Source of the DNA: Rhizobium nepotum 39/7
GTDB lineage: Bacteria; Pseudomonadota; Alphaproteobacteria; Rhizobiales; Rhizobiaceae
Direction of reading: 5' to 3'
NCBI RefSeq assembly: GCF_000949865.1
Contig: NZ_JWJH01000001.1
Span: 1-64,000 of the forward strand
Length of the DNA: 64,000 nucleotides
Part shown: positions 1 through 11,022 of the stretch, piece by piece
How the letters are laid out: every line of letters starts with the position of its first letter
How positions within the stretch are numbered: position 1 is the stretch's first letter
Notes under the pieces: generated by a model
What the model was told of the DNA's origin: nothing
The model's database searches: none
The model's input: only the letters and a program-made list of their open reading frames with translations
Program-made: the position numbers and the translations under genes

Positions 1-182
1 AACACAACAAAATACAAATTCTAGAAAAAACTCGAAAGTGATTGATTCTAAAGGAGAGTTTGAAATTAGTCATACAAACTAACAGATTTTAACACTTTCG
101 CAGCCGCCTGGCAAAAACCGGAGCTTCCCCTTTCCAGGACAGGGGTTCTCTAGAGCTGTTGCAGAGGTATGTGTTCCCGACC

Positions 183-908
183 TCAGTCGGAAGACGGGCT
201 GAAACGGGCGACCAGGGCGTGCGCATTGCCGGGATAAGTGAAGCGTACATAGGTGACGGCACCCGAATTGCTCCATGTGCGCCGTTCCACGACAAGGCAG
301 GCCTGCCTTTCGGAGATGCCCAGCAAACGTGCGATCTCCTTCGAGGGCGTTTCGGCGCTGATCCGGTGTTCGGCAGTGCTCCACGGAACATGACCCAGCA
401 GCCAGGGTCCGGGCGCAATCTCCGTGAAATCAGCTTCTGCGGCCTTCGGCACGGCGGCCACGCTGATGAGACGCTGTTCGATACAGAATTCGCGCCTGCC
501 CGCAAAATGGATGCAGACAATACCGAGCAGCGTTTCTCCGATAGCAACGTCGAGACTTGCGCGATCGTCTCGCTTTGCCGCACGCGATACGCGCTCCAGG
601 ACTTTAAAGCCATATACCAGGCCGAGGGATTCGACTTCAGCCCTGATATCGTGAATTTCGAGAACCGCAGACTGGATCTGCGGCTGACGAACGAAGCTGC
701 CGGATTTCTTGCGGCGCTCGATCAGACCAGCCGTCACAAGCTGGCCCATGACCTTGTTGACGGTCATGCGTGAGCAATCGTAATGGGCGGCGAGGTCGAC
801 CTCAAAGGGTAACCGGTGACCCGGTGGCCATTCCCCCGATACGATCCGGCCCTCGATATCGCTGAGGATACGCTGGTGCAGGGTTTGCCCGGCCGATGCT
901 TTCGTCAC
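183..908 (-). CDS. hutC: HutC, GntR/UTRA-family repressor of histidine utilisation
   Basis: Cytoplasmic DNA-binding repressor that in characterised hut systems is released by urocanate. The N-terminal ~75 residues form a GntR winged helix (QRILSDIEGRIVSGEWPPG, then SRMTVNKVMGQL); the rest is a UTRA ligand domain ending in a typical RFTYPG segment. I place the start at a GTG (908) preceded by GGAAGG; a TTG at 926 would add six residues but has no good ribosome site. The gene follows hutF by about 50 bases on the same strand, so hutF-hutC form one unit. The palindrome at 2378..2389 upstream of hutF is the likely site it binds. Confidence 0.9.
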   Translation of the reverse strand: MTKASAGQTLHQRILSDIEGRIVSGEWPPGHRLPFEVDLAAHYDCSRMTVNKVMGQLVTAGLIERRKKSGSFVRQPQIQSAVLEIHDIRAEVESLGLVYGFKVLERVSRAAKRDDRASLDVAIGETLLGIVCIHFAGRREFCIEQRLISVAAVPKAAEADFTEIAPGPWLLGHVPWSTAEHRISAETPSKEIARLLGISERQACLVVERRTWSNSGAVTYVRFTYPGNAHALVARFSPSSD

Positions 909-956
909 GTCCGCAATGCCTTCCAACGGCTCGATCTCGTTCCTATCGAGCGCATA

Positions 957-2303
957 TCAGCTATCGACAAGTTCGGCCATGACCTTGTTGAAGCGGTCCG
1001 ATATTTCGTGGCGATGAACGTGCCGACCCGCTTGCACCAGCTTTTTACCACGCACCCAGACGGAATCGATGCGAACGCCACCCGCGAATATCCACTGGTC
1101 GAGAATCTGAGATATAGGCAGATAGGAAACGGCTGTGACATCAAGCGCAACAAAATCGGCGCTTTTTCCCTGTTCTATGCCATTTCGTGATGCCAGCGCC
1201 CTGCCGCCACCTTCGAGCGCCTGCCGAAACAGTTTCTCGCCCGTAGATCGCCCGGCATCGGCGATGACATTGCGCGCCCGAAGCGACAGGCGCTGCGAAT
1301 ATTCGAGCATCCGCAATTCTTCCGGCACGGAGATGAGGATGTTGGAATCGGAACCGACACCGTAATGGCCGCCTTCCGCAATAAAATCCGGCGCGGGGAA
1401 GATGCCGTCACCGAGATTGGCCTCCGTGATCGGGCAGAGACCGGCAACCGCGCCGCTTTTTGCCATGCGGCGCGTTTCAGCGTCCGTCATATGCGTCGCA
1501 TGAATGAGGCACCAGCGATCATCGACGGGTGCATTCTCCAAAAGCCACTCCACCGGCCGGGCACCGGAAAAGGCAAGCGAATCTTCGATTTCCTTTACCT
1601 GCTCCGCCACATGAATGTGGATCGGCCCGCCCTTTGCAAGCGGCTCGATGGCGGCCAGTTCGCTGCCGGTTACGGCGCGCAGGCTATGCGGCGCGATGCC
1701 GAGCGCAGCACCCGGCAATGCGTTCACCACGGCCTGCGCGCCCTGCATCAACCGTTCGTAGCTGTCGAGCGAGTGGATGAAACGTTTCTGCCCGTCAATC
1801 GGCGTCTGGCCGCCGAAACCGGAATGCGCGTAAAATACCGGCAGCAATGTCAGGCCGATACCCGTTTGCGCGGCCGCCGCACCGATACGCTCGGCCATCT
1901 CGGCGATATTGCCGTAATGCGAGCCATCCCTGTCATTATGCAGGTAATGAAATTCGCCGACCCGCCCGAAACCTGCCTCCAGCATTTCCATATATAGCTG
2001 GGCGGCCACCGCCTCGACGTGATCCGGCGTCATGGACAATGCGAACTTGTACATGACGGTACGCCAGCTCCAGAAACTGTCATCGGCAGGCCCGCGAATT
2101 TCGGCAAGTCCGGCCATGGCCCGTTGAAAAGCGTGGCTGTGGAGATTGGGCATGGCAGGCAGGATGACGGCATGCCGCTCATCCTGCGACTGCGGGGAAA
2201 CATTGCTTTCGACGGATAAAACAGCGCCATCATTGCAAACAATGCGAACATCCTGCGCCCATCCGCCAGCCAGAAGCGCTGCGCCCGCGTGAATTGCCGT
2301 CAT
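957..2303 (-). CDS. hutF: HutF, formimidoylglutamate deiminase
   Basis: Zinc amidohydrolase that deaminates N-formimidoyl-L-glutamate to N-formyl-L-glutamate, the fourth step of the five-enzyme histidine pathway used when HutG is the deformylase. 448 residues from the ATG at 2303, preceded by AGGAGAGG. Residues 55-57 are the HxH metal motif ([12 protein letters not shown]), and further ligands sit in HIHVAEQ and HATHMTD. The segment [10 protein letters not shown] carries the late Asp. It is transcribed away from hutIHGUD and upstream of hutC. A longer in-frame extension to 2345 was discarded because it runs into the operator region and lacks a ribosome site. Confidence 0.93.
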   Translation of the reverse strand: MTAIHAGAALLAGGWAQDVRIVCNDGAVLSVESNVSPQSQDERHAVILPAMPNLHSHAFQRAMAGLAEIRGPADDSFWSWRTVMYKFALSMTPDHVEAVAAQLYMEMLEAGFGRVGEFHYLHNDRDGSHYGNIAEMAERIGAAAAQTGIGLTLLPVFYAHSGFGGQTPIDGQKRFIHSLDSYERLMQGAQAVVNALPGAALGIAPHSLRAVTGSELAAIEPLAKGGPIHIHVAEQVKEIEDSLAFSGARPVEWLLENAPVDDRWCLIHATHMTDAETRRMAKSGAVAGLCPITEANLGDGIFPAPDFIAEGGHYGVGSDSNILISVPEELRMLEYSQRLSLRARNVIADAGRSTGEKLFRQALEGGGRALASRNGIEQGKSADFVALDVTAVSYLPISQILDQWIFAGGVRIDSVWVRGKKLVQAGRHVHRHEISDRFNKVMAELVDS

Positions 2304-2377
2304 GCCATCCTCTCCTCTTCGTCGATCGGGCAAGGCCACTTTCAAACATGAAATTGCGGCTTGCCAAGCTCGTTATT

Positions 2378-2389
2378 ATGTATATACAT
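2378..2389. promoter_or_regulatory. Candidate HutC operator, perfect 12-bp palindrome
   Basis: ATGTATATACAT lies between the divergent starts of hutF (2303) and hutI (2419). Each half matches the TGTAT/ATACA core known for HutC-type GntR/UTRA sites. Its central position would let one repressor dimer control both directions. The sequence is seen directly; binding is inferred. Confidence 0.7.
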
Positions 2390-2418
2390 TTGAGCCACAA
2401 AAGAAAGGCGAAAAGCAA

Positions 2419-3678
2419 ATGCCAGGGAACAAATCTGCAAAGGGAATGGCGACGGAAAACGCTGCTGAATTGTGGCGCAACGCCCGGCTGGCAACCTTCA
2501 ACCCCTTGATGGAAGGCATCGGCGCAATCGAAAACGCCGTCATCGCCGTACGCGATGGCCGCATCGCCTTTGCCGGCCCTGAACGCGATCTGCCTGCCGA
2601 TCTGGCAGCGGCCAACGAGGTCACCGATTGCGGTGGACGCTGGATCACCCCGGCTCTGATCGATTGCCACACACATCTGGTCTTTGGCGGCAACCGCGCC
2701 ATGGAATTCGAAATGCGGCTCAATGGCGCGACCTATGAGGAGATCGCCAAGGCAGGCGGCGGCATCGTTTCTTCGGTGCGCGACACACGCGCACTTTCGG
2801 AAGAGGCTTTGTTGGCACAGGCATTGCCCCGTCTCGACACGCTTCTGGCCGAGGGCGTCTCGACCGTCGAAATCAAATCCGGTTACGGTCTCGATATTGA
2901 AACCGAACTGAAAATGCTGCGTGTCGCCCGCAGGCTTGGAACGCTGCGCCCTGTTAGAATCGTCACCAGTTATCTGGCCGCGCATGCAACGCCCGCCGAA
3001 TATAAGGGCCGTAACGCCGATTATATTATGGAAGTGGTTCTGCCGGGGCTGGAAAAAGCCCATGCGGAAGGGCTGGTGGATGCGGTCGATGGTTTTTGCG
3101 AAGGCATCGCCTTTTCCGTCGAGGAAATAACCCAGGTTTTCGAGGCGGCAAAACAGCGCGGGCTTCCCGTCAAGCTGCATGCCGAACAGCTTTCCAACCT
3201 CGGTGGTACAGAGCTTGCCGCATCCTATGGTGCACTTTCTGCAGATCATCTGGAATATCTTGATGAGGTGGGCGCTGGGGCGCTGGCAAAAGCGGGAACG
3301 GTGGCCGTGCTTCTGCCGGGCGCATTTTATGCACTCCGGGAAAAACAGCTGCCACCGGTTCAGGCTCTGCGCGACGCAGGCGCCGCCATGGCGCTCGCGA
3401 CCGATTGCAATCCCGGCACCTCCCCACTCACCTCCCTGCTTCTGACCATGAATATGGGGGCGACGCTTTTCCGCATGACAGTGGAAGAGTGCCTGACGGC
3501 GACGACGCGCAATGCCGCGAAGGCGCTCGGCCTGCTGGCTGAAACCGGCACGCTGGAAGCCGGAAAATCCGCCGATTTCACTATTTGGGATATCGAACGC
3601 CCGGCCGAGCTTGTCTACCGCATCGGCTTCAATCCGCTCCACGCCCGCATTTTCAGGGGACAGAAAGTTTGCCCATGA
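2419..3678 (+). CDS. hutI: HutI, imidazolonepropionase
   Basis: Hydrolyses 4-imidazolone-5-propionate to N-formimidoyl-glutamate, step three of histidine degradation. Amidohydrolase of 419 residues; residues 85-87 form the HTH metal motif ([12 protein letters not shown]), followed by KLHAEQ and [10 protein letters not shown], which are hallmark segments of the family. The start at 2419 has AAAGG about 11 bases upstream; an ATG at 2446 with AAAGGGA is a possible internal alternative. First gene of the rightward hut operon; its TGA overlaps the hutH ATG (ATGA), indicating translational coupling. Confidence 0.95.
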   Translation: MPGNKSAKGMATENAAELWRNARLATFNPLMEGIGAIENAVIAVRDGRIAFAGPERDLPADLAAANEVTDCGGRWITPALIDCHTHLVFGGNRAMEFEMRLNGATYEEIAKAGGGIVSSVRDTRALSEEALLAQALPRLDTLLAEGVSTVEIKSGYGLDIETELKMLRVARRLGTLRPVRIVTSYLAAHATPAEYKGRNADYIMEVVLPGLEKAHAEGLVDAVDGFCEGIAFSVEEITQVFEAAKQRGLPVKLHAEQLSNLGGTELAASYGALSADHLEYLDEVGAGALAKAGTVAVLLPGAFYALREKQLPPVQALRDAGAAMALATDCNPGTSPLTSLLLTMNMGATLFRMTVEECLTATTRNAAKALGLLAETGTLEAGKSADFTIWDIERPAELVYRIGFNPLHARIFRGQKVCP

Positions 3679-5219
3679 CCATGAAGACCATCACGCTTCA
3701 CCCCGGCACTGTGACCCTTGCCGATCTTGCCGCGATCTACTGGGATAACGGCGCTGCCAAACTCGACCGTTCATTCGATGCCGGTATCGAAAAGGCGGCG
3801 GCCCGCATCGCCGAGATCGCCGCCGGCAATGCCCCGGTCTATGGCATCAATACCGGTTTCGGCAAACTCGCTTCCATCAAGATCGATGCAGCCGATGTGG
3901 CAAAGCTGCAGCGCAATCTCATTCTTTCACATTGCTGCGGCGTCGGTGCGGCGCTTCCGGAAAATGTCGTGCGCCTTATCATGGCGCTGAAGCTGATTTC
4001 GCTCGGTCGCGGCGCATCCGGCGTGCGGCTGGAACTGGTGCGACTGATTGAGGAGATGCTGGAAAAAGGCGTAATCCCGGCTATTCCGGAAAAGGGTTCG
4101 GTCGGCGCATCCGGCGATCTCGCCCCGCTTGCCCATATGGCCGCCGTGATGATGGGCGAAGGCGAGGCTTTTTATGAAGGCGCGCTTCTGCCCGCCGGCG
4201 AGGTGCTCGCAAGAGCCGGGCTGACCCCGGTTGTTCTTGCCGCCAAGGAGGGCCTGGCGTTGATCAACGGCACGCAGACCTCTACGGCGCTGGCGCTCGC
4301 CGGTCTTTTCCGCGCCCACCGCGCGGCACAGGCAGCCCTGATAACAGGTGCGCTTTCCACCGACGCCGCCATGGGTTCTTCCGCACCTTTTCATCCCGAT
4401 ATTCACACTTTGCGCGGCCACAAGGGGCAGATCGACGCGGGTGCTGCACTTCGCGGATTGCTGGAAGGTTCCGAAATCCGCGTGAGCCATATCGAAGGCG
4501 ACGAGCGCGTCCAGGATCCCTATTGCATCCGCTGCCAGCCGCAGGTGGACGGCGCCTGCCTCGATCTTCTGCGGCAAGTGGCCCGCACGCTTGAAATCGA
4601 GGCCAATGCGGTGACGGACAATCCGCTGGTGCTTTCCGACAATTCCGTCGTGTCCGGCGGCAACTTCCACGCCGAACCGGTAGCCTTTGCCGCCGACCAG
4701 ACGGCGCTCGCCATCTGCGAGATCGGCGCGATCGCGCAGCGCCGCGTGGCGCTTCTCGTCGACCCTGCCCTTTCCTATGGCCTTCCCGCTTTTCTCTCGA
4801 AAAAGCCGGGGCTGAATTCCGGCCTGATGATTGCCGAGGTCACCTCCGCCGCGCTGATGAGCGAAAACAAGCAGATGGCGCATCCGGCCTCGGTCGATTC
4901 GACGCCAACCTCCGCCAATCAGGAAGACCATGTCTCCATGGCCTGCCATGGCGCGCGCCGCCTTCTGGCAATGACGGAAAATCTCTTTGCCATTCTCGGC
5001 ATCGAGGCGCTTTCGGCGGTTCAGGGCGTGGAACTGCGCGGGCCGCTGAAAACCAGTCCGGAGCTGCAAAAGGCAATCGCCGTGCTGCGTACGATGATCC
5101 CTTCGCTGGAAGAGGACCGTTATATGGCGCCGGACCTGAAGGCGGCGGCAGAGCTGATTGCCACCGGCGCTCTGGTCTCCGTGATTTCGGAAGGCATCCT
5201 GCCGAAGCTGGAGGTGTAA
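3675..5219 (+). CDS. hutH: HutH, histidine ammonia-lyase
   Basis: Removes ammonia from L-histidine to give trans-urocanate, the first step of the pathway. 514 residues, the usual length. The MIO cofactor tripeptide Ala-Ser-Gly is at residues 145-147 in [16 protein letters not shown], and the [10 protein letters not shown] segment near residue 56 supplies the catalytic Tyr. [20 protein letters not shown] is the typical C-terminal conserved block. The start overlaps the hutI stop by four bases; hutG follows after one base. Confidence 0.97.
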   Translation: MTMKTITLHPGTVTLADLAAIYWDNGAAKLDRSFDAGIEKAAARIAEIAAGNAPVYGINTGFGKLASIKIDAADVAKLQRNLILSHCCGVGAALPENVVRLIMALKLISLGRGASGVRLELVRLIEEMLEKGVIPAIPEKGSVGASGDLAPLAHMAAVMMGEGEAFYEGALLPAGEVLARAGLTPVVLAAKEGLALINGTQTSTALALAGLFRAHRAAQAALITGALSTDAAMGSSAPFHPDIHTLRGHKGQIDAGAALRGLLEGSEIRVSHIEGDERVQDPYCIRCQPQVDGACLDLLRQVARTLEIEANAVTDNPLVLSDNSVVSGGNFHAEPVAFAADQTALAICEIGAIAQRRVALLVDPALSYGLPAFLSKKPGLNSGLMIAEVTSAALMSENKQMAHPASVDSTPTSANQEDHVSMACHGARRLLAMTENLFAILGIEALSAVQGVELRGPLKTSPELQKAIAVLRTMIPSLEEDRYMAPDLKAAAELIATGALVSVISEGILPKLEV

Positions 5220-5220
5220 G

Positions 5221-6039
5221 ATGCACATCTTCGACATCAGGCAAGGCTCATCGCCCGTCATTCTTGGCCTTCCCCACACCGGTACCGATGTGCCGGCGGA
5301 AATCTGGCAACGCCTGAACGACAACGGCAAGATGCTTGCCGATACCGACTGGCACATTCATGATCTCTATGCGGATCTGCTGGACGACGCGACCACGGTG
5401 CGCGCCACCTTTCATCGTTACGTGATCGACGCCAACCGCGACCCCGAGGGCGTCAGCCTTTACCCCGGACAGAACACCACGGGCCTCGTTCCGGAAACCG
5501 ATTTCGACGGCAAGCCGATCTGGAATGAGGGGCAGGAACCCGACCAGGGCGATATAGCCTATCGGCTGGAAACCTTTCACGCGCCCTATCATGCAGCCCT
5601 TGCAGCGGAAATAGAGCGGGTGAAGGCCATCCACGGCATCGCCATTCTCTACGATTGCCATTCCATCCGCTCGCATATCCCTTTCCTCTTCGAAGGCAAG
5701 CTGCCGGATTTCAACATCGGCACGGATATGGGAAAGACCTGCAATCCCGCCATTGAGAAAATGGTGGTCGAAGCGACCGCTGCTGCGGAAGGTTACACCA
5801 GCATTCTCAACGGCCGTTTCAAGGGTGGCTGGACGACGCGCCACTACGGAAAGCCCGAAACCGGGGTGCACGCCATCCAGATGGAACTGGCGCAATCCAC
5901 CCATCTGACGGCCGAGGCACCGCCATTTGCCTATGATGACGCCAAGGCGGCGAAACTTCGCATCCACCTGAAAGATATTCTCGTGCGTATCGAGACGACT
6001 GCGCTGACACTGGCACACACCAAAAGGGGAACCAAATGA
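5221..6039 (+). CDS. hutG: HutG, N-formylglutamate deformylase
   Basis: Hydrolyses N-formyl-L-glutamate to glutamate and formate, the last step of the HutF/HutG branch. 272 residues; [10 protein letters not shown] near the N-terminus, [19 protein letters not shown] and [12 protein letters not shown] are the conserved blocks of this zinc amidohydrolase family, with His and Asp ligands visible. It begins one base after hutH and its stop overlaps the hutU start (ATGA). A more distant family member without hut neighbours lies at 55276..56160. Confidence 0.93.
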   Translation: MHIFDIRQGSSPVILGLPHTGTDVPAEIWQRLNDNGKMLADTDWHIHDLYADLLDDATTVRATFHRYVIDANRDPEGVSLYPGQNTTGLVPETDFDGKPIWNEGQEPDQGDIAYRLETFHAPYHAALAAEIERVKAIHGIAILYDCHSIRSHIPFLFEGKLPDFNIGTDMGKTCNPAIEKMVVEATAAAEGYTSILNGRFKGGWTTRHYGKPETGVHAIQMELAQSTHLTAEAPPFAYDDAKAAKLRIHLKDILVRIETTALTLAHTKRGTK

Positions 6040-7709
6040 CCAATCCTCGTCATAATATTCGCGACGTCCGCGCTGCGCGTGGAACCGAACTGACCGCGAA
6101 ATCCTGGATGACCGAAGCGCCGCTGCGCATGCTGATGAACAATCTCGATCCTGAAGTGGCCGAGAACCCGCACGAACTGGTGGTTTATGGCGGCATCGGC
6201 CGCGCCGCCCGCACCTGGGCAGACTTCGACAAGATCGTCGCGACGCTGCGCGATCTCAACGAAGACGAGACGCTGATGGTCCAGTCCGGCAAACCGGTCG
6301 GTGTGTTTCGCACCCACAAGGATGCGCCGCGTGTATTGATTGCCAACTCCAATCTCGTGCCGCACTGGGCGACCTGGGATCATTTCAACGAGCTGGATAA
6401 GAAGGGTCTCGCCATGTACGGCCAGATGACCGCCGGCTCCTGGATCTATATCGGCAGCCAGGGCATCGTGCAGGGCACCTACGAAACCTTCGTCGAGGCC
6501 GGGCGCCAGCATTATGGCGGCGATCTCAAGGGCAAGTGGGTTCTGACCGGCGGCCTTGGCGGCATGGGCGGCGCCCAGCCACTCGCCGCCGTCATGGCCG
6601 GTGCCTGCTGCCTTGCCATCGAATGCAATCCCGATTCGATCGATTTTCGCCTGCGCACCCGTTACGTCGATGCCCGCGCAGAAACCCTCGATGAGGCGAT
6701 GGAGATGATCGAGCGCTGGACCGCTGCCGGTGAGGCGAAGTCCGTTGGCCTGCTCGGCAACACCTCCGAAATCCTGCCGGAAATGGTCCGCCGTGGCATC
6801 CGTCCGGATATGGTGACCGACCAGACCTCGGCGCACGACCCGATAAACGGCTACCTGCCGAAAGGCTGGACGATGGCCAAGTGGAAGGAAAAGCGCGAGA
6901 GCGACCCGAAGGCCGTCGAAAAGGCCGCACGCGCCTCGATGCGCGAACATGTCGAGGCGATGATCGCCTTCCAGGACATGGGCATCCCGACCTTCGACTA
7001 CGGTAACAACATCCGCCAGGTCGCCAAGGAAGAAGGCCTCGAAAATGCCTTCGCCTTCCCGGGCTTCGTGCCTGCCTATATCCGCCCGCTGTTCTGCCGT
7101 GGCATCGGCCCCTTCCGTTGGGCTGCTCTTTCCGGTGATCCCGAGGATATCCGCAAGACCGACGCCAAGGTGAAGGAACTGCTTCCAGACAACAAGCACC
7201 TGCACAACTGGCTGGACATGGCCGCCGAACGCATCGCCTTCCAGGGACTGCCGGCGCGTATCTGCTGGGTTGGCCTTGGTGATCGTCACCGCCTCGGGCT
7301 CGCCTTCAACGAAATGGTCAGGAGCGGCGAACTCAGCGCCCCGATCGTCATCGGCCGCGACCATCTCGATTCGGGTTCCGTCGCCTCGCCGAACCGCGAG
7401 ACCGAAGCCATGAAGGACGGTTCGGATGCCGTGTCCGACTGGCCGCTCCTGAATGCGCTGCTCAACACGGCGTCAGGCGCGACCTGGGTTTCGCTGCATC
7501 ACGGCGGCGGCGTCGGCATGGGCTTTTCACAGCATTCCGGCATGGTCATCTGCTGCGACGGCACCGATGATGCGGCCCGTCGCATCGAGCGTGTGCTGTG
7601 GAACGACCCGGCAACCGGCGTGATGCGCCATGCCGATGCCGGTTACGAGATCGCCGTGGAATGCGCAGAAGAACAGGGTCTGCGACTGCCCGGCATTCTC
7701 GGCAACTGA
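6036..7709 (+). CDS. hutU: HutU, urocanate hydratase
   Basis: NAD-dependent hydration of urocanate to 4-imidazolone-5-propionate, step two of the pathway. 557 residues, the normal length. The [11 protein letters not shown] glycine-rich loop binds [14 protein letters not shown] holds the conserved Cys-Arg segment, and [18 protein letters not shown] is the family C-terminal signature. The start overlaps hutG by four bases. No frameshift or missing motif was seen. Confidence 0.97.
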   Translation: MTNPRHNIRDVRAARGTELTAKSWMTEAPLRMLMNNLDPEVAENPHELVVYGGIGRAARTWADFDKIVATLRDLNEDETLMVQSGKPVGVFRTHKDAPRVLIANSNLVPHWATWDHFNELDKKGLAMYGQMTAGSWIYIGSQGIVQGTYETFVEAGRQHYGGDLKGKWVLTGGLGGMGGAQPLAAVMAGACCLAIECNPDSIDFRLRTRYVDARAETLDEAMEMIERWTAAGEAKSVGLLGNTSEILPEMVRRGIRPDMVTDQTSAHDPINGYLPKGWTMAKWKEKRESDPKAVEKAARASMREHVEAMIAFQDMGIPTFDYGNNIRQVAKEEGLENAFAFPGFVPAYIRPLFCRGIGPFRWAALSGDPEDIRKTDAKVKELLPDNKHLHNWLDMAAERIAFQGLPARICWVGLGDRHRLGLAFNEMVRSGELSAPIVIGRDHLDSGSVASPNRETEAMKDGSDAVSDWPLLNALLNTASGATWVSLHHGGGVGMGFSQHSGMVICCDGTDDAARRIERVLWNDPATGVMRHADAGYEIAVECAEEQGLRLPGILGN

Positions 7710-7769
7710 TCCAGCATGGCCGGGAATGCGGAAAACGGTTTCCGGCCAAAACCTTGCGGAAGTAGAAAC

Positions 7770-8339
7770 ATGACCCTGTTGCGTGCAAGCGGCTACAAAC
7801 GCATGCCCTGGAAAAACGGTGGTGGCGAGACGGTGGAAATCGCCGTCTTTCCGCCTGATGCCTCTGTGGATGACTTCGACTGGCGCATCAGCATGGCGAC
7901 AGTTGCCAGCAACGGCCCGTTCTCCATCTTTCCCGGCATAGACCGCACCCTGTCTATTCTTGAGGGAAACGGCATGGTGTTGGCAATCGCCGCAAATAAC
8001 CCGCTTCTCCTGACGATCGAAAGTGCGCCCCTGCCCTTTCCGGCGGATGTGCCGGTGAACGCAACCTTATACAACGGTCCGATCGTCGATCTGAACGTCA
8101 TGACCCGTCGTTCGACCTTTCGCCACAGCGTGCAAAGGCGGTCCGGCACGTTTTTCGCAGACGCTGCCGGCAACACGACGCTTGTTCTCGCGCTCGATCC
8201 GCTGACAATCTCCAGCGGCAATGGCAAAGACCGCCTGGAGAGCTTGGACAGCCTGATGATCGAAAGCGATTTGCCTTTCACCGTCGAGACGCATCAAAGC
8301 GAAGGTGCGTTTTTCCTGATCTCGCTTGAGCGCATCTGA
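7770..8339 (+). CDS. hutD: HutD family cupin-like protein
   Basis: 189 residues. The N-terminal block YKRMPWKNGGGETVEIA and the segment GPFSIFPGIDRTLSILEGNGM mark the HutD family, a bicupin fold found at the end of hut operons. Its precise role is not settled; work on pseudomonads suggested it tunes hut expression, possibly by sensing a pathway intermediate. I start it at the ATG at 7770 (GGAAG upstream) rather than at 7716. It is the last gene of the rightward hut operon and converges on the leftward gene at 8353 with a 13-base gap. Confidence 0.88.
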   Translation: MTLLRASGYKRMPWKNGGGETVEIAVFPPDASVDDFDWRISMATVASNGPFSIFPGIDRTLSILEGNGMVLAIAANNPLLLTIESAPLPFPADVPVNATLYNGPIVDLNVMTRRSTFRHSVQRRSGTFFADAAGNTTLVLALDPLTISSGNGKDRLESLDSLMIESDLPFTVETHQSEGAFFLISLERI

Positions 8340-8352
8340 AGCCGCCACAACT

Positions 8353-9831
8353 TCAATCCAGCCCCAGCGGATCGGCCACCCTTGGCCAAAGCTGCAGGCT
8401 TGCCTTGCGATAGGCGGTTTTTGCCGGATCGGTCGGGTAAGACGTCGGGGCGGCGATGTAAACGATCTCGGATGCGACCGGCGCAAAACCCGCGTGGAAG
8501 TGGTTGGTCGACTTCACCAGCAGCACGTCTTTCCTGGCGAAATCGATGCCAAGATTGGAAAAGATATCCGGCTCATAAGTTTGGGTTCGGCTGGTGATGA
8601 GAATGATATCTATCTCCGTTCCGACCGGCCGGACAACGGCGGCACGTCCGAGCGTGACGCGGCTGTTGCGGAAACTCTGCCATCCCGCCTCGGCGGTGCG
8701 CATCACCCTGATCCGGAAATCAAGCGGCTGGCCACCTTCAGGGCTGGATTTGCCGCCGATGCGCAAATCGATCTCCGCGCCCTCGCCCGCCGCATGACAG
8801 AAGGACACGGCAATCGGATCCCAGATCGTCGCGACGCCGATATTATCCATGCCGCGCTCCACCAGGCGTCGCAGAATATGAGTGGCATCGCCCGCGACAC
8901 CGCCGCCGGGATTGTCCCATATATCCGACACCACGACCGGCATATCCGGATTTTCGCTCCGAATGGCGAGAGCCTTGTCGAGACCCGCTTCGGTGTCGAG
9001 CATCGGCATCGCGGTCAGCTTGCGCATGGCGTAAAGCTCACGGCCAAGTTTTTGCGCCAGAGCATCGCCCTTCGCCCTGTCACCATCGGTAACCACAATG
9101 ATACGCGTGCCCATATCCGGTACATCGCCGGCCATAAAACCGTGAATGACGGAAATGGACAGAATGCCATCCCTGCCCTCCAACGCCTTCAACCGGTCGA
9201 CATAGGAACGCATCGGCTCGCGGCTGGTGGGATAAATGGTAATCATACGGCAATCGAACGTGGAGATGACCGGCCTGATCTCTCCCCGCAAGGTACGCAG
9301 CGCCAATTCCACGACATGCTCGCCCCGTTCTTCGAAGTCCGTATGGGGGAATTCCAGAAACGTTGCCATAATGTCGAGATTAGCGACCCTCAGCGCCGTC
9401 AGATGGCTGTGGGGATCGAATTCCGCCGCTATCAGCACATCGGGACCGACCAGCGCGCGGATATGCGACAGAAAATCGCCTTCTGGATCGTCATAACCTT
9501 GCGCCACCATGGCACCATGCAGGCCAAGAACCACGGCATCGACGGGCAGGGCGGCGGCAAGCTCGGCAAGAATGGTGTCACGCAACGTTTCATAGGTCTG
9601 GCGCTGGATCAGCCCCGCCGGCTCTGCCCAGCAGGAGGTGCCCTCGATTACCGTAAACCCTTCCGCCTTGCCACGGCGGCGCAGAATTGGCACCGGCGAC
9701 GAGCAAAGTGTCGGCGTTTCCGGATGTTCGCCCGGCCCGGCATAAAAAGCGGCGCGAAAAGCATCCATATCCGTCGGAACGGGTGAAAACGTATTGGTTT
9801 CGGTGGCGAGCGATGCCGTGAATATGCGCAT
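8353..9831 (-). CDS. M81-family metallopeptidase, MlrC (microcystinase C) type
   Basis: 492 residues. FTASLATETNTFSPVPT opens the DUF1485 N-terminal domain; EFDPHSHLTALRVANLD and FLEFPHTD carry probable zinc ligands (Asp-x-His and His). VVVSDIWDNPGGGVAGDATH marks the MlrC C-terminal domain. MlrC from microcystin degraders cleaves linearised microcystin and smaller peptides containing D- and beta-amino acids, but most homologues in proteobacteria have unknown substrates. It ends a three-gene leftward cassette with the PLP enzyme at 9903 and the RidA protein at 11023, so a role in breaking an unusual amide of a D- or hydroxy-amino acid is an inference. Confidence 0.85.
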   Translation of the reverse strand: MRIFTASLATETNTFSPVPTDMDAFRAAFYAGPGEHPETPTLCSSPVPILRRRGKAEGFTVIEGTSCWAEPAGLIQRQTYETLRDTILAELAAALPVDAVVLGLHGAMVAQGYDDPEGDFLSHIRALVGPDVLIAAEFDPHSHLTALRVANLDIMATFLEFPHTDFEERGEHVVELALRTLRGEIRPVISTFDCRMITIYPTSREPMRSYVDRLKALEGRDGILSISVIHGFMAGDVPDMGTRIIVVTDGDRAKGDALAQKLGRELYAMRKLTAMPMLDTEAGLDKALAIRSENPDMPVVVSDIWDNPGGGVAGDATHILRRLVERGMDNIGVATIWDPIAVSFCHAAGEGAEIDLRIGGKSSPEGGQPLDFRIRVMRTAEAGWQSFRNSRVTLGRAAVVRPVGTEIDIILITSRTQTYEPDIFSNLGIDFARKDVLLVKSTNHFHAGFAPVASEIVYIAAPTSYPTDPAKTAYRKASLQLWPRVADPLGLD

Positions 9832-9902
9832 AACTGTGATTCTCGTTGCCGGTGCCCACCTTTTGGCAGCATCCTTTTCGCAATTTAATTAGCCGGGTAA
9901 TA

Positions 9903-10994
9903 TTACCAGACGGTGCCGCGCGCCGCGACCTCCTCAACCCGCGTCACGATACCGTTTCGATGAAAAACCATCCTGTCGAAAAGATTGCTGACGACGCAGG
10001 TGTGGTTCGGCACGACCTTGACCACATCGCCGATTTCGGGCCGGCCTGCGGTGCATCCGGACAAATCGACGACCGCGTGTTCTTCCGATAACGACGTGAT
10101 TTTTGCGCCTTCATACCCTTCGATCAGCCCATAATCGCTGAAACCCAGAAGATCAGAGGTCAAGGCCTTGGAACCGCTATCCAGCACGGCGCGGTCCGGT
10201 GTGGGTTTCGATACCACGGTAGCAAGAACATGCATCGCCAGATCACCGGCGGTGCAATGTCCGGCACGCAACATCGAGCGGTCATTATAGACATAGGTGC
10301 CCGCCCGGTGTTCGGTCGCGGAGGGAACGAGATGCGCGGAGAAAAAATCCGGTGAACCACCGCTGGAGCGAACCGGGCAGTCAATGCCCTTTTCCGCAAG
10401 CAGCGCCATGGTTTCACGAATGAAATTTTCCACCTTTTCAGCGTCGCCGGGGGCCGGATAGGTCAAAATACCCCTAAATTTAAGGCCCGGTGCCGCAACG
10501 ATCTTTTCTGCAAGCTCCGATACGGCTTCGGGGGTCTGCACGCCACAGCGTTTTCCACCGGTATCACATTCAACAAGTACGGAAAGTGGTCTTTCCGCAT
10601 CGAATGTGCCGGCAAGGCCGGCAATTGTCACAGTGCTGTCGGCAACGACGCTCAGTTGTCCGATACGCGCATTCAGCGCCTTCAACCGCGAAAGTTTTGC
10701 CGCGCCAAGGATATTATAGGTGATCAGAATATTGTCGAAACCGGCATCCGCGAAAACCTCCGCCTCGCTGACCTTCTGGCAATTGATACCGATGGCGCCC
10801 GCCTGAAGCTGCTGTCTCGCGATGGCCGGTATCTTGTGCGTTTTGATATGCGGGCGGAAAGCCTTGCCATGACCGTCGAGATAGGATTGCGCCCTCAAAA
10901 TATTGGCGGCAAGCCGGTCTTCGTCGATCACCGGCATTGGCGTCGAAATCGCGTTGAGTGGAGTGCCCTTGTCAGGCCAGGGATATGTCATCAT
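9903..10994 (-). CDS. PLP enzyme, D-threonine aldolase / D-serine dehydratase family
   Basis: 363 residues. Fold-type III alanine-racemase-like barrel with RPHIKTHK at residues 48-54 holding the PLP lysine; SGGSPDFF and GTYVYND are family blocks. Near the C-terminus PNHTCVVSNLFD supplies the His-x-Cys metal pair known in DSD1 and D-threonine aldolase. The family cleaves D-threo-hydroxyamino acids or dehydrates D-serine; which reaction applies cannot be read here. The gene is 28 bases downstream of the RidA-family gene, which fits a dehydratase releasing a reactive enamine. Confidence 0.85.
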   Translation of the reverse strand: MMTYPWPDKGTPLNAISTPMPVIDEDRLAANILRAQSYLDGHGKAFRPHIKTHKIPAIARQQLQAGAIGINCQKVSEAEVFADAGFDNILITYNILGAAKLSRLKALNARIGQLSVVADSTVTIAGLAGTFDAERPLSVLVECDTGGKRCGVQTPEAVSELAEKIVAAPGLKFRGILTYPAPGDAEKVENFIRETMALLAEKGIDCPVRSSGGSPDFFSAHLVPSATEHRAGTYVYNDRSMLRAGHCTAGDLAMHVLATVVSKPTPDRAVLDSGSKALTSDLLGFSDYGLIEGYEGAKITSLSEEHAVVDLSGCTAGRPEIGDVVKVVPNHTCVVSNLFDRMVFHRNGIVTRVEEVAARGTVW

Positions 10995-11022
10995 ATGCTC
11001 TCAAAATCGGCAAAAACTGGAA

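Noticed and set aside
1..182. Possible gene at the left edge
   Set aside because: AT-rich sequence downstream of hutC with no supported frame; only short open stretches.
2230..3642. Long minus-strand frame across hutI
   Set aside because: Shadow of hutI; composition is low-complexity and it would cover the hut operator region.
3927..5357. Very long open frame antisense to hutH
   Set aside because: GC-rich codon bias leaves the opposite strand open; the translation has no recognisable motif and hutH is intact.
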